Shown piece after piece: positions 40,648-50,571 of a stretch of DNA of 64,000 nucleotides. Both the position numbers and the translations under genes were made by a program. Every line of letters starts with the position of its first letter. Positions within the stretch are counted from its first letter, which is position 1. The notes under the pieces are model-generated. The model was not told the DNA's origin. It worked only from the letters and a program-made list of their open reading frames with translations, and searched no databases. This DNA is from Pseudomonas tolaasii NCPPB 2192 (GTDB lineage: Bacteria; Pseudomonadota; Gammaproteobacteria; Pseudomonadales; Pseudomonadaceae), in contig NZ_PHHD01000001.1 of the NCBI RefSeq assembly GCF_002813445.1, positions 1,612,001 through 1,676,000 of the forward strand, in the 5' to 3' direction.

Positions 40648-42086
40648 AGCAGCTTCTGGCGACTGCCGCGCTGGGGTTGTTGCTGTCGGCCTGCCAAGTG
40701 GTAGGTCCGGATTACAAGCTGCCGGAGCAGTCTGCCGTCAACCGTGGCGACTTGCAGGGGCAGATCGCGACCGACGGTAAAAACGTCGTATCCGCGCCCG
40801 TGCCCGCCGACTGGTGGAAGCTCTACAACGACCCGCGTCTGGATGAGCTGGTGCGCCAGGCCATGGCGTCCAACACCGACCTGCGCGTGGCTGCAGCCAA
40901 CCTGCAACGCGCGCGTTACCAAGTGCAGCAAGCCGAATCTGCCGGTGGCTGGAGTGCCGGGGCCAAGGCAGAAGTGCAACGTTTGCAGGAATCCGGTGAG
41001 GCGTTTCTGCTGACGGAAAAAGTGCCGGTCGCCAACATTGGCAGTGCGGGCATCACTACGTCCTACCAGTTCGATTTGTTCGGCACCTTGCAGCGCGGCA
41101 TCGAAAGCGCCCAGGCCAGTGCCGATGCCACCCAGGCCGCCGCCGATACCGCGCGCATCACCCTGGTGGCCGATGTGGTGCGTTCCTACACCCAGGTGTG
41201 CGCGGCCAATGAAGAAAAAGCCATCGCCCAGCATTCCCTCGACCTGCAAGCCGAAAGCACACGCCTGACCCAACGCCTGCGTGACGCCGGCCGGGGTGAT
41301 GAAACCCAGGTGACGCGCTCCCAAACCCAATTCAAATCCTTGCGCGCCGACATGCCGCGCTATGACGCCGCTCGCCAGGCGGCTCTGTTCCGCCTGTCGA
41401 TGTTGCTGGCCAAACCGGTGGATCAACTGCCGGCAGGCACCGGCAGTTGCGTCGAGCTGCCGCACATCGCCCAGTTGCTGCCGGTGGGTGATGGCGCCGC
41501 GTTGCTCAAGCGTCGCCCGGACGTGCGCCAGGCCGAACGCCAGCTGGCGGCCGCCACCGCGCGAATCGGCGTGGCCACCGGCGCGCTGTACCCGGACATC
41601 AGCATCGGCGCCACGGTGGGCACCGTGGGTATTCTCGACCATCTGGGCGAGCCGCAAACCAACCGTTGGGGCTTTGGCCCGCTGATCAGTTGGACGGTAC
41701 CGACCAACGGCGCCCGTGCCCGCGTGCACGAAGCCGAAGCCGCGACCCAGGGTGCCTTGGCGCATTTCGACGGCGTGGTGCTCAACGCCATCCGTGAGAC
41801 CCAAACGGGCCTGGCGCAATACGCCGCGCTGTTGCAGCGCCGCGACGCGCTGGCCGAAGCCGAAGCCTCGTCGGAAGAAGCCGCTGACCAGACGCATCGC
41901 TTCTATCAGGCCGGGCGCGCCTCGTTCCTGGCCGACCTGCAAGCCACCGGCACCCACACCAGCATGCGCGCGCAACTGGCGCAGGCGAACACCCAGGTTG
42001 CCATGAGTCAGATCGACCTGTTCCTGGCCTTGGGCGGCGGTTGGGAAAGCGGACGAACGCAAGCGTTGCCAGCCAGCAAACCCTGA
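40644..42086 (+). CDS. NodT-family outer membrane efflux lipoprotein
   Basis: A 480-residue protein with a lipobox (GLLLSACQVVGPDYKLPE, Cys near residue 17) and two efflux-protein repeats, including 'RRPDVRQAERQLAAATARIG'. It is the outer-membrane channel for the AaeAB-like pump. It is the last gene of the MarR-led operon and is followed by a stem-loop at 42104. Confidence 0.88.
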   Translation: MKQLLATAALGLLLSACQVVGPDYKLPEQSAVNRGDLQGQIATDGKNVVSAPVPADWWKLYNDPRLDELVRQAMASNTDLRVAAANLQRARYQVQQAESAGGWSAGAKAEVQRLQESGEAFLLTEKVPVANIGSAGITTSYQFDLFGTLQRGIESAQASADATQAAADTARITLVADVVRSYTQVCAANEEKAIAQHSLDLQAESTRLTQRLRDAGRGDETQVTRSQTQFKSLRADMPRYDAARQAALFRLSMLLAKPVDQLPAGTGSCVELPHIAQLLPVGDGAALLKRRPDVRQAERQLAAATARIGVATGALYPDISIGATVGTVGILDHLGEPQTNRWGFGPLISWTVPTNGARARVHEAEAATQGALAHFDGVVLNAIRETQTGLAQYAALLQRRDALAEAEASSEEAADQTHRFYQAGRASFLADLQATGTHTSMRAQLAQANTQVAMSQIDLFLALGGGWESGRTQALPASKP

Positions 42087-42103
42087 GCGAATAGCTATGC
42101 TTT

Positions 42104-42135
42104 GTCAGGTGAGGCGCCGTGACGCCTTGCCTGAC
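42104..42135 (+). terminator. Stem-loop after the efflux operon
   Basis: The arms GTCAGGTGAGGCG and CGCCTTGCCTGAC pair at 11 of 13 positions around a six-base loop. There is no clear T-run, so this may be a Rho-dependent end or an mRNA-stabilising hairpin rather than a classical terminator. Confidence 0.4.
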
Positions 42136-42167
42136 ACTGCTCGCGTTTGCTCATGGGGATTCCAATA

Positions 42168-42800
42168 ATGAAAAACCCTTATGCTCCCGCTTTCTGGTGC
42201 GTGTTCTTCGCACTGGTGCTGTTATCGGCTGCTTATTTCTACGGCGTCATGCTCGCTCACCAAATCGACAAGGCCATGGTGTTTCTCGACAGCGCTTGCC
42301 TGGTGATCGGCACCTTGTCCATCGGCGTGGTGGCCTGGGCGTCCTACCAAAACCAACGGGTAAAAAAACGTCTGCTCGAACAGGGCAAGACGCGCCTGGC
42401 GATCTGGGACACCAAGGTGGCACTGCGCCGCGTCGAAACCGTGTTCGACCGCTATTTCTGGGGCAGCTACTGGCAGCCCGGGCGCACGTTTCAGGAAGTC
42501 ATGGGCGAACTCACCGGCACGCCCCTGGAAAAAAGCCTCGAAGCCCTGAAAAAACAGTGCGTGCTGCTCGACAAGCAGGTAGCCGACGGCAGGCATTGGC
42601 TGAATAACGCGCGGGAATTGTCCGACGTGGCCAACCAGATGGCCCGCGAACGCTATCAGCTGGACTTCTGCAATCCCAAAGCCGACACACCGGGCAACGC
42701 CGTGATACACCGCGAGTTTGAGGTGTTGGTGTACACCTGGACGGCACGTTTGAAGAGTTTTGATCATCAGCTTGATGAGATTGAAACCGAATACTCCTGA
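42168..42800 (+). CDS. Hypothetical membrane protein with cytosolic helical domain
   Basis: About 210 residues, not recognised as a known family. There are two N-terminal hydrophobic helices (about 8-28 and 40-60), then a charged helical domain to the end, with 'SYQNQRVKKRLLEQGKTRLA' just after the second helix. The start is ATG at 42168, preceded by GGGGA. ATG 42153 and TTG 42147 are in frame. It stands alone between the efflux operon and the YdgA-like gene. Confidence 0.75.
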   Translation: MKNPYAPAFWCVFFALVLLSAAYFYGVMLAHQIDKAMVFLDSACLVIGTLSIGVVAWASYQNQRVKKRLLEQGKTRLAIWDTKVALRRVETVFDRYFWGSYWQPGRTFQEVMGELTGTPLEKSLEALKKQCVLLDKQVADGRHWLNNARELSDVANQMARERYQLDFCNPKADTPGNAVIHREFEVLVYTWTARLKSFDHQLDEIETEYS

Positions 42801-42946
42801 ACGAAGTGCGGCTTGATCACTCTGAGAAAACTAGGCCGTCTGCGGCCGCCAGTGCTAATCTTCCCCCGTTTTCGGCGGGCTTGAGCCAACCCCCCGGGGT
42901 TCAAGGAAGACAGCCCACTTCTCACAGGATTTGATCAGGTCACTTC

Positions 42947-44443
42947 ATGAATAAGCCAGCCGTTGTTTTCTTGGGTTTCGTTGTTGCCATCGGCGCCGTC
43001 AGTGCGGGCGGTGCCTGGTACACCGGCAAGCAGTTGGAACCGGTCCTGCAGACCGCGATCCAGAATGCCAACAAAGAACTGCAGACCTCCATGGCCGGTG
43101 TCGACGGCACCGCCAGCCTGGAACTGGTGTCCCTGGACCGTGGCCTGTTCAGCAGCACCGCCCACTATCGCCTCAAAGGGCAGGGCAATGTATTCGGTGA
43201 AGGCAACCCGAACCCCGAGCTGTTGTTTGTCGACCATATCGAACACGGCCCGCTGCCGTTCTCGCGCCTGGTGTCGCTGAAATGGCTGCCGGTCATGGCC
43301 ACCAGTCACTACTCGCTGGAAAAGAACGCCACCACTGAAAAATGGTTCGCCGCCAGCAAAGACGTGTCGCCGCTCAAAGGCGTGGCCAACATCGGCTACA
43401 ACCGCTCGGTGAGCGGCAATGTTGAATTGGAGCCGCTTGAATTCAAGGACGACAAGTCCTCGGTGAGCTTCAGCGGCGCCAATATGGACTTCGACGGCAC
43501 CGCCGAAGGCCAGAAGGTCAAGGCCGAAGGTTTCATGAACAGCCTCAAAGTGTCGGCGGTCGATGCCAACGGCGCGCCATTCGAAGCCGAACTGGCTGGC
43601 CTGACCATCGCCAGCAACCTGGAAAAATCCACCTTCGGTTTCTACACCGGGCAGAACACCGTTGAACTGACCGACTCCAAGTTCACGTTCGGCCCGGAAA
43701 AAGCGGTGCTCACGTTCAAGGGCTTCGAGCAGAAAGGCACCAGCGAGGTCAAGGACAACAACATGGGCGGCCGAGTCGACTACAAAATCGACGAAATTGG
43801 TTACCAGGGTAAGCCGGTGGGCTCTGCGGCCCTGGCGGTCAGCATGAAAAATGTCGACATCCCGTCGGCACTGGTGCTGACCCAGCTCTACCAGGAAAAA
43901 ATGCAGCCGGTCCAGGCGGCCACTGCCGCCGGCCAGCCGGTACCTGAGGTGCAACTGACCGAAGCCGAGCAGACCCTGGCTGAAGCCAACGTCAACCAGG
44001 CGCTGGCTTCCAAGCCGCAAGTGGCGGTGGAAAACCTGTCGCTGAAAACCACCCATGGCGAGAGCAAGTTCAACCTGATCCTCGACCTCACCAAGCCTGC
44101 CTCCATGGAGCTGCCGCCCGTTGAGCTGGGCAAGCAAATGGTTGCCCTGCTGGATGCCAACCTGACCCTGTCCAAGCCGATGATCGGCGATGTGGCCGGC
44201 CTGCAGGCGCAGATCGGCGGCGTGACCGACCCTAAAGCCATCGAGCAGCAATCCCAGATGGCGGCCGAAATGGTCAGCGGCATGGCGGTCGGCACACAAC
44301 TGGCGACCCTGGAAGGCACCGACGTGGTGTCCAAACTGCACTACGCCAACAATGAAGTGACGTTCAACGGCCAGAAGATGACCGTCGAGCAGTTCCTCAG
44401 CTTCATCATGGCCAAGGCCGGTGCCGTCAGCGGCGCGCACTAA
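42947..44443 (+). CDS. YdgA-family (DUF945) protein
   Basis: A 498-residue protein with an N-terminal membrane anchor or signal (KPAVVFLGFVVAIGAVSAGG, about residues 2-22) and a long envelope domain. 'GAWYTGKQLEPVLQTAIQNA' follows, then beta-rich repeats, the DUF945/YdgA pattern. It is conserved in gamma-proteobacteria and its exact role is unknown. It appears monocistronic and is followed by a REPIN. Confidence 0.85.
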   Translation: MNKPAVVFLGFVVAIGAVSAGGAWYTGKQLEPVLQTAIQNANKELQTSMAGVDGTASLELVSLDRGLFSSTAHYRLKGQGNVFGEGNPNPELLFVDHIEHGPLPFSRLVSLKWLPVMATSHYSLEKNATTEKWFAASKDVSPLKGVANIGYNRSVSGNVELEPLEFKDDKSSVSFSGANMDFDGTAEGQKVKAEGFMNSLKVSAVDANGAPFEAELAGLTIASNLEKSTFGFYTGQNTVELTDSKFTFGPEKAVLTFKGFEQKGTSEVKDNNMGGRVDYKIDEIGYQGKPVGSAALAVSMKNVDIPSALVLTQLYQEKMQPVQAATAAGQPVPEVQLTEAEQTLAEANVNQALASKPQVAVENLSLKTTHGESKFNLILDLTKPASMELPPVELGKQMVALLDANLTLSKPMIGDVAGLQAQIGGVTDPKAIEQQSQMAAEMVSGMAVGTQLATLEGTDVVSKLHYANNEVTFNGQKMTVEQFLSFIMAKAGAVSGAH

Positions 44444-44461
44444 TTGCTCAACCGCTGAACC

Positions 44462-44551
44462 CTGTGGGAGCGGGCTTGCCCGCGATAGCGATCTGTCAGT
44501 CAGCACTTGATTGGCTGATATACCGCCATCGCAGGCAAGCCAGCTCCCACA
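44462..44551. repeat. REPIN with divergent left arm
   Basis: The left arm is CTGTGGGAGCGGGCTTGCCC and the right is GCAGGCAAGCCAGCTCCCAC. The left copy uses the 'GCGGGCTTGCCCGCG' variant of the REP palindrome while the right copy is the common form. It lies between the YdgA-like gene and the pga leader. Confidence 0.88.
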
Positions 44552-44735
44552 GTTGTTTGTGTCCAGCCCATCAGCCAATTCTGAACAATTGTTCCGATTT
44601 GAGCATTCCCCTACTTTCCTAAGGGATAGTTCCTACAAGGAAAGCTAGGCCGGGTCACTAGACGCCGGCACCCTGAAGCCAATCGCTCAGGACCACTTAT
44701 CGTTACAGCTTTCCGTGTGTAAGGAAGCTCACGAT
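44552..44735 (+). promoter_or_regulatory. pga 5' region with possible RsmA/CsrA sites
   Basis: These 184 non-coding bases precede pgaA. They hold several GGA-containing motifs: AGGGAT (44622-44627), TACAAGGA (44634-44641, identical to the core of the CsrA consensus), TCAGGACC (44687-44694) and the Shine-Dalgarno AAGGAAG (44721-44727). In E. coli, CsrA represses pgaA by binding such sites. A similar control by RsmA/RsmE is inferred here. Confidence 0.45.
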
Positions 44736-47216
44736 ATGTTGCGAAACCTACCAATCAGTGCTTCAGGCCGGTTGCGACTGCTCATCGGTGCAGCCTTGTG
44801 CAGCCAACTGCTGATGCCCGCTTTCGCCGTGGCCGACCCCGCCTATGACGCCCTGATCATTCAGGCCCGCAACGGCAACTTCACGCCTGCCCTGACTCAA
44901 CTGCGCCAGCTGCCCGTCGAACGCCAGACGCCGGGGCAGATCAGCGATCACCTGGTGATCGCCGGCTGGGCCGGGCAAGACGCCGAAGTGCTGAAGGTGT
45001 ATGAGGCCCAGGGCAAAAATCGCAACCTGACCACCCAGGCGCTCGCCACGGTGGCGCGCACCTATCGCAACCAAAAGCAGTGGCCCCAGGCGCTGGCGGT
45101 TTACCGGCAGGCGCTGCTGCGCGAGCCGAATAACGTCGACCTGCAATTGGGCCAGGCCCTGACCCAGGCCGACGGCGGCCAGACCAACGAAGCGGTGCAA
45201 CGCACGCGCGCGCTGGTGGCGGCCAACCCCAACGACCCGAACCGCCGCATGGCCCTGGGCTACGCGCTGACCCGCGCCGGCCTGAACTACGACGCGCTCT
45301 TCGAATTCGACCAGGCGTTTATCCGTGCCGGCGACAAACCGGAAGTGGTGCGTGAATACATCGTCGCCCTGCAAAAGGCCCGTTTGCCGGAACCGGCGCT
45401 GCGCCTGTCGGCCAAGCATCCGGGGGTAGTGGATGCCGTAACCCAGCGCCGCCTCGAAGGAGACCTTGCCGCCGAGCGCGTGCGCATGGCCGAGTTCGCC
45501 ACGCGCACCGAGAAAGAACGCTACGTGGTTGCCGACCGCGCCCTTGCCGACTACGACAAACTGCTCGCCCGCTGGACCCCGGACGCCAGCGCCCATGACG
45601 ACGTGGTGCGCTGGCGCATCGACCGCCTGGGCGCGCTCAAGGCCCGCGCGCGCACGGCCGAGGTGATCCGCGAATACCAGACCCTCAACGGCGAAGGCGT
45701 GCAACTGCCCACTTATGCGCTGCGCTGGGTGGCGGCGTCTTACCTCGACCAGCGCCAACCGGAACAAGCCGAGCCGCTGTACCGCCAGGTATTGAGCGCC
45801 CCGGACGCCGACGCCAGCTACCGCGTCGATGACAGCACCGCGCTGTTCTATGCCCTGCTCGAAAGCGACAAAGTCGAGGAGGCTCGCACCGTGGCCAACG
45901 ACTTGGCGAAAAGCCAGAACCCGCGGGTGGAGCTCAAAGGCCTGCCGATCGGCAACCCCAACGACAATTGGATGGACGCTCAGCAGCTGTCCGCCCAGGC
46001 CGGCACCTACGGCGGCGACCTGCCAGGCAGCGAAGCCGGTCTTGAGGCTCTGGTGGCCAAGGCGCCGGGCAATATCGGCTTGCGCCTGGCCCAGGCGGAT
46101 ATGTACCGCGCGCGCGACCTGCCACGGCGCGCCGAAGGCACGCTCAAGGAAACCGAAGCCCAGGCCCCGCGCGACATCGGCCTGGAAGTGTCCCAGGCCT
46201 ACACCGCCATGGACCTTCAGGAATGGCGCCAGATGGACGCCCTGACCGACGACGTGCTGGCGCGCAACCCGGACAACCGCCAGGTGCAGCGCCTCAGCCG
46301 CCTGCGTGATGTCCACGACATGGCCGAGCTGCGCGTTGAGGCCTACACCGGCAAAAGCTACGGCGGCGGCAACAACAACGACGCCGGCGCGGTGGCCGGC
46401 AGCCGCGACTGGGGCATCGAAAGCGTGCTCTATACCCCGCCTATCGACGAAGACTGGCGCCTGTTCGCCGGTGCCGGTTACGCCACCGCCGACTTCAACG
46501 AAGGTACCGGCCAGCACCGCTGGCAGCGTGTGGGCGTGGAGCGGCGCACCCGCGACATGACTCTGGAGGCTGAAGTCTCCAACCACTCCTATGGCTACGG
46601 CTCCAAGCAGGGCGCGTCGGTGTCGATTGCCCGTGACATCAATGACAACTGGCAGTACGGCGGCAGCCTGGGCTACCTGCTGACCACCACGCCACTGCGC
46701 GCGTTGAATGCCGATGTCACCGCCAACGGCGGCAGCGGCTTCATCCGCTGGCGCCAGAATGAAAGCCGTGAGTGGAAGCTGTCGTTGAGCCCCTCACATT
46801 TCAGCGACGGCAACAACCGGCTCGAAGCCTTGCTCACCGGTCGCCAGGGCATTTACAGCTCGCCCCATGTGCAAGTGGACCTGGGCCTTGAAGTCGGCGC
46901 CAGCCGCAACACCAAAGACGACACGGTGTACTTCAACCCCAAGTCCGACCTCAGCGTGCTCCCCACCGTCACGGTCAACCATGTGCTCTATCGCCGCTAC
47001 GAAACCCAGTGGAGTCAGCAGTTCCAGCTCGGTGCGGGTACGTATAGCCAGAAGGACTATTCCACCGGAGGCGTCGGCCTGATCGGTTACGGCCAACGTT
47101 TTCGCTGGAACGACGTGCTGGACGTCGGCGCCAACCTGAGCCTGATCAGCCGCCCTTATGACGGCGACCGCGAACGCGATCTGCGCCTGCTCGTCGACCT
47201 CACTTACCGTTTCTAG
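44736..47216 (+). CDS. pgaA: PgaA, outer-membrane porin for poly-N-acetylglucosamine
   Basis: An 826-residue outer-membrane protein. The signal peptide ends near 'LLMPAFAVADPAYD'. The periplasmic half (to about residue 510) is TPR-type helices (WAGQDAEVLKVYEAQGKNRN, YAQALAVYRQAL-like units). The C-terminal ~290 residues are an outer-membrane beta-barrel ending 'LRLLVDLTYRF', with the terminal Phe typical of barrels. It exports partially deacetylated PNAG across the outer membrane. The ATG at 44736 has AAGGAAG 8 bases upstream. pgaB follows after 12 bases. Confidence 0.92.
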   Translation: MLRNLPISASGRLRLLIGAALCSQLLMPAFAVADPAYDALIIQARNGNFTPALTQLRQLPVERQTPGQISDHLVIAGWAGQDAEVLKVYEAQGKNRNLTTQALATVARTYRNQKQWPQALAVYRQALLREPNNVDLQLGQALTQADGGQTNEAVQRTRALVAANPNDPNRRMALGYALTRAGLNYDALFEFDQAFIRAGDKPEVVREYIVALQKARLPEPALRLSAKHPGVVDAVTQRRLEGDLAAERVRMAEFATRTEKERYVVADRALADYDKLLARWTPDASAHDDVVRWRIDRLGALKARARTAEVIREYQTLNGEGVQLPTYALRWVAASYLDQRQPEQAEPLYRQVLSAPDADASYRVDDSTALFYALLESDKVEEARTVANDLAKSQNPRVELKGLPIGNPNDNWMDAQQLSAQAGTYGGDLPGSEAGLEALVAKAPGNIGLRLAQADMYRARDLPRRAEGTLKETEAQAPRDIGLEVSQAYTAMDLQEWRQMDALTDDVLARNPDNRQVQRLSRLRDVHDMAELRVEAYTGKSYGGGNNNDAGAVAGSRDWGIESVLYTPPIDEDWRLFAGAGYATADFNEGTGQHRWQRVGVERRTRDMTLEAEVSNHSYGYGSKQGASVSIARDINDNWQYGGSLGYLLTTTPLRALNADVTANGGSGFIRWRQNESREWKLSLSPSHFSDGNNRLEALLTGRQGIYSSPHVQVDLGLEVGASRNTKDDTVYFNPKSDLSVLPTVTVNHVLYRRYETQWSQQFQLGAGTYSQKDYSTGGVGLIGYGQRFRWNDVLDVGANLSLISRPYDGDRERDLRLLVDLTYRF

Positions 47217-47228
47217 AAGAGCCTGACC

Positions 47229-49226
47229 ATGACTGTTCTCAGCCGTTGCTTACTGGTCCTGGGTGTAGTGCTCGCCGGCGCTTGCGCCCAGCAGCCCGCG
47301 CCCTACACGCCACCCGCCGAGCGCCCGGTACCTGCGCGCGAAGCGCCGTGGCCGAAAAACCATTTCCTGGGCATTGCCTATCACGATGTTGAAGACCGCG
47401 ACCCCGATCAGGCCGTGGTGGCGGTGCGCACCGAGCGTTTGATCGAGCAGTTGGCGTGGCTGCGCGAGAACGGCTACCAGCCGGTCAGCGTCGACCAGAT
47501 TCTGGCCGCACGCAGCGGCGGCCGTGAGCTGCCGCCAAAGGCCGTGATGCTCAGCTTCGACGACGGCTATTCGAGCTTCTACACCCGTGTGCTGCCGATT
47601 CTGCGTGCCTATAACTGGCCGGCAATTCTTGCGCCGGTGGGCTACTGGATCGACACGCCACTGAACAAACCAGTGGATTTTGCCGGCACGCCGCGTGCCC
47701 GCTCCGACTTTCTGACCTGGGAGCAGGTGCGCGAAATTTCCAAGTCCAACCTGGTGGAAATCGCCGCCCACACCGACGCCAGTCACACCGGCATCCTGGC
47801 CAACCCTCAGGGCAACCTGGAGCCCGCCGCTGCGACCCGTCGTTATGACGCCGCCACCGGCAAATACGAAACCGAAGCGCAATTCCAGGCGCGTATGCGG
47901 GCTGACGTCACCGCCATTACCAACAAACTGCGGGCCGTCACCGGGAAGGCGCCGCGCGTATGGGTGTGGCCGTACGGTGCCGCCGACGGCACTTCGCTGG
48001 CGGTGGTGGGCGAAAACGGCTACCAGATGGCCCTGACCCTCGACGACGGCCTCGACGACCTCGCCAACCTCAAGAGCAGCCCGCGCTTCCTGGTGGCTTC
48101 CGACCCGGACGGCGAGCACTACGCCAACGCCATTGTCGGCACCCAGTCGCGAACCTCTATGCGCGTGCTGCACGTGGACCTGGATAACGTCTACGACCCT
48201 GACCCGGCCCAGGAAGCGCGCAACCTCGACCAGTTGATTCAGCGCGTGGTCGACATGGGCGCCAGTACCGTGTTCCTGCAAGCCTTCGCCGACCCCAAGG
48301 GTGACGGCCTGGTGCACTCGCTGTACTTCCCCAACCGCCATCTGCCGGTGCGTCAGGACCTGTTCAACCGCGTGACCTGGCAACTGCGCACCCGTGGCCA
48401 TGTGGCGATTTTCGCGTGGATGCCGGTGCTCAGCTTTGCGCTGGACCCGGCGTTGCCACGCGTCACGCGCTGGGACCCGAGCACTGGCCAGGTCGGTATC
48501 GACCCCGACCAGTACAAACGCCTGTCGCCGTTTGATCCGAAGGTGCGCCAGCAAATCGGCGAGATCTACGAAGACCTTGCGCGCAACACCTCGATTGACG
48601 GCGTGCTGTTCCACGACGACGCGCTGTTCTCCGACTTTGAAGACGGCAGCCCCGCCGCGCTCAAGGCCTACGCCGCCAACGGCCTGCCGAACACGATCGC
48701 CGCACTGCGCGACGACCCGGCCGTGATGCAACGCTGGACTCGCTTCAAGAGCCGTTACCTGATCGACTTCACCCAGGAACTGATCGGCAAGGTCCGCGCC
48801 ATCCGTGGGCCACAGGTGCAGACCGCGCGCAACATCTTCGCCGAACCGATGCTCAACCCGGCCAGCGAAGCCTGGTTTGCGCAGAACCTCGATGATTTCC
48901 TCCAGACCTATGACTGGACCGCACCGATGGCCATGCCGTTGATGGAAGGCGAGACCCTGAAAAACTCCAACGCCTGGCTGGAACAACTGGTGGCCACCGT
49001 CAAGGCGCGACCTGACGCGCTGTACCGCACCGTCTTTGAGCTGCAAGCCAAAGACTGGCGCACCAAGGACGCGCCGAATATCGACGGCGCGCAGATGGCC
49101 GAATGGATGGGTGTGCTCAAACGCCAGGGGGTCAGGAGTTTTGGCTACTACCCGGACAACTTCCTGGAAAACTCGCCGGACCTGAAGACGGTACGTCCGG
49201 CCCTTTCCAACCAATGGAACCCTTGA
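47229..49226 (+). CDS. pgaB: PgaB, PNAG N-deacetylase lipoprotein
   Basis: A 665-residue periplasmic lipoprotein (signal with Cys near residue 19, VLAGACAQQP). The N-terminal polysaccharide deacetylase domain has 'AVMLSFDDGYSSFYTRVL' (catalytic DD) and 'LVEIAAHTDASHTG' (metal-binding His pair). The C-terminal glycoside-hydrolase-like domain begins 'SRTSMRVLHVDLDNVYDPD' and holds 'DGVLFHDDALFSDFEDG'. It removes some acetyl groups from PNAG, which is needed for export through PgaA. It lies inside pgaABCD. Confidence 0.93.
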   Translation: MTVLSRCLLVLGVVLAGACAQQPAPYTPPAERPVPAREAPWPKNHFLGIAYHDVEDRDPDQAVVAVRTERLIEQLAWLRENGYQPVSVDQILAARSGGRELPPKAVMLSFDDGYSSFYTRVLPILRAYNWPAILAPVGYWIDTPLNKPVDFAGTPRARSDFLTWEQVREISKSNLVEIAAHTDASHTGILANPQGNLEPAAATRRYDAATGKYETEAQFQARMRADVTAITNKLRAVTGKAPRVWVWPYGAADGTSLAVVGENGYQMALTLDDGLDDLANLKSSPRFLVASDPDGEHYANAIVGTQSRTSMRVLHVDLDNVYDPDPAQEARNLDQLIQRVVDMGASTVFLQAFADPKGDGLVHSLYFPNRHLPVRQDLFNRVTWQLRTRGHVAIFAWMPVLSFALDPALPRVTRWDPSTGQVGIDPDQYKRLSPFDPKVRQQIGEIYEDLARNTSIDGVLFHDDALFSDFEDGSPAALKAYAANGLPNTIAALRDDPAVMQRWTRFKSRYLIDFTQELIGKVRAIRGPQVQTARNIFAEPMLNPASEAWFAQNLDDFLQTYDWTAPMAMPLMEGETLKNSNAWLEQLVATVKARPDALYRTVFELQAKDWRTKDAPNIDGAQMAEWMGVLKRQGVRSFGYYPDNFLENSPDLKTVRPALSNQWNP

Positions 49227-49228
49227 CC

Positions 49229-50569
49229 ATGTTCGACAGAATCCTGGCTTTATTCGTGTTGGCGCTGGTGTTGGGGGTGCCGCTCGGCCTGATCTTCCTG
49301 GTCACCGGGCAGTTCCTGATGGACTTCGTGTTCTTCTACCCGCTGTTCATGTCGGCACTGTGGATTGCCGGCGGCCTGTACTTCTGGCTGCACTGGGAAC
49401 GCCACTGGCCGTGGCAGGAAGACACCCCGGCGCCGACCCTGGCCGGCAACCCGCTGATCTCGATCATCATCCCTTGCTACAACGAGGGGGATAACGTTGC
49501 CGACACCATTCACGCGGCGCTGGATCAGGTGTACCCGAACGTTGAAGTGATCGCGGTCAACGACGGCTCCAAAGACAACACCGCCGCCGTGCTCGACGCC
49601 CTGGCCTTGTAGAACCCGCGCTTGCGCGTTTTGCACCTGGCGCAAAACCAGGGCAAGGCCGTGGCCCTGCGCATGGGCGCCGTAGCGGCGCGCAGCGAAT
49701 ACCTGGTATGCATCGACGGCGATGCCTTGCTCGACAAAAACGCGGCGGCGTATATGGTCGCGCCGATGCTCGACAACCCGCGCCTGGGCGCCGTCACCGG
49801 CAACCCACGTATCCGCACACGCTCGACCTTGATTGGCCGGGTGCAAGTGGGCGAGTTCTCTTCGATCATCGGTTTGATCAAGCGCACCCAGCGCGTGTTC
49901 GGGCGGATCTTTACGGTGTCGGGTGTGGTGGTGGCGTTTCGCAAGAAGGCGCTGGACCGTATCGACTACTGGTCCACCGACATGATCACCGAAGACATCG
50001 ACGTGAGCTGGAAGCTGCAACTTGATCACTGGGCGATCTTCTACGAGCCCCGTGCGCTGTGCTGGATCCTGATGCCCGAAACCGTCGGCGGCCTGTGGAA
50101 ACAGCGCCTGCGCTGGGCCCAGGGCGGCGCCGAAGTGCTGTTCAAGAATATCCGTGGCATCTGGCAATGGCGCCACCGCTACCTGTGGCCGCTGCTGTTC
50201 GAATATTGCCTGTCCACCGGTTGGGCCTTCACCTTCCTGCTCTCGGTGATCTTCTGGGGCCTGGGTAAATTCATGGTGCTGCCACAGGCGATTGCCGTGG
50301 ATTCGTTGGTGCCACCGGCGTTTACCGGCCTGGTGCTGGCGATGGTCTGCCTGCTGCAATTTGCGGTGAGCATCCTGATCGACCGGCGCTACGAGAAAGA
50401 CCTGTGGAAAACCCTGTTCTGGACCGTGTGGTACCCGATGGTGTTTTGGCTGGTCAGCTTGTTCACCACGCTGGTGAGTTTTCCCAAGGTGTTGTTCAAC
50501 CAGCATCAAAAACGCGCGCGCTGGGTCAGCCCGGACCGCGGCATCAAACCCCGCGAAGAGGAGGCGTGA
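49229..50569 (+). pseudogene. pgaC: pgaC, PNAG synthase, interrupted by an in-frame amber codon
   Basis: The frame from ATG 49229 encodes a full-length GT2 synthase of 446 codons, but codon 128 (49610-49612) is TAG. The same frame continues without other defects to 50569. The product of the full frame would have two N-terminal helices, 'EVIAVNDGSKDN' (first Asp), 'LVCIDGDALLD' (near residue 163), 'MITEDIDVSW' (catalytic TED, near 255) and 'QRLRWAQGG' (QxxRW, near 292), then C-terminal helices. The truncated product would lack the last three, so it cannot make PNAG. The TAG may be a true mutation, a sequencing error or, less likely, read through. A TTG at 49622 could restart but gives only a partial enzyme. 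Confidence 0.85.
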
Positions 50570-50571
50570 TC

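Noticed and set aside
49103..49612. Separate 169-codon gene starting inside pgaB and ending at the amber codon
   Set aside because: It is just the 5' part of pgaC in its normal frame, extended backward into pgaB. The frame resumes after the TAG.
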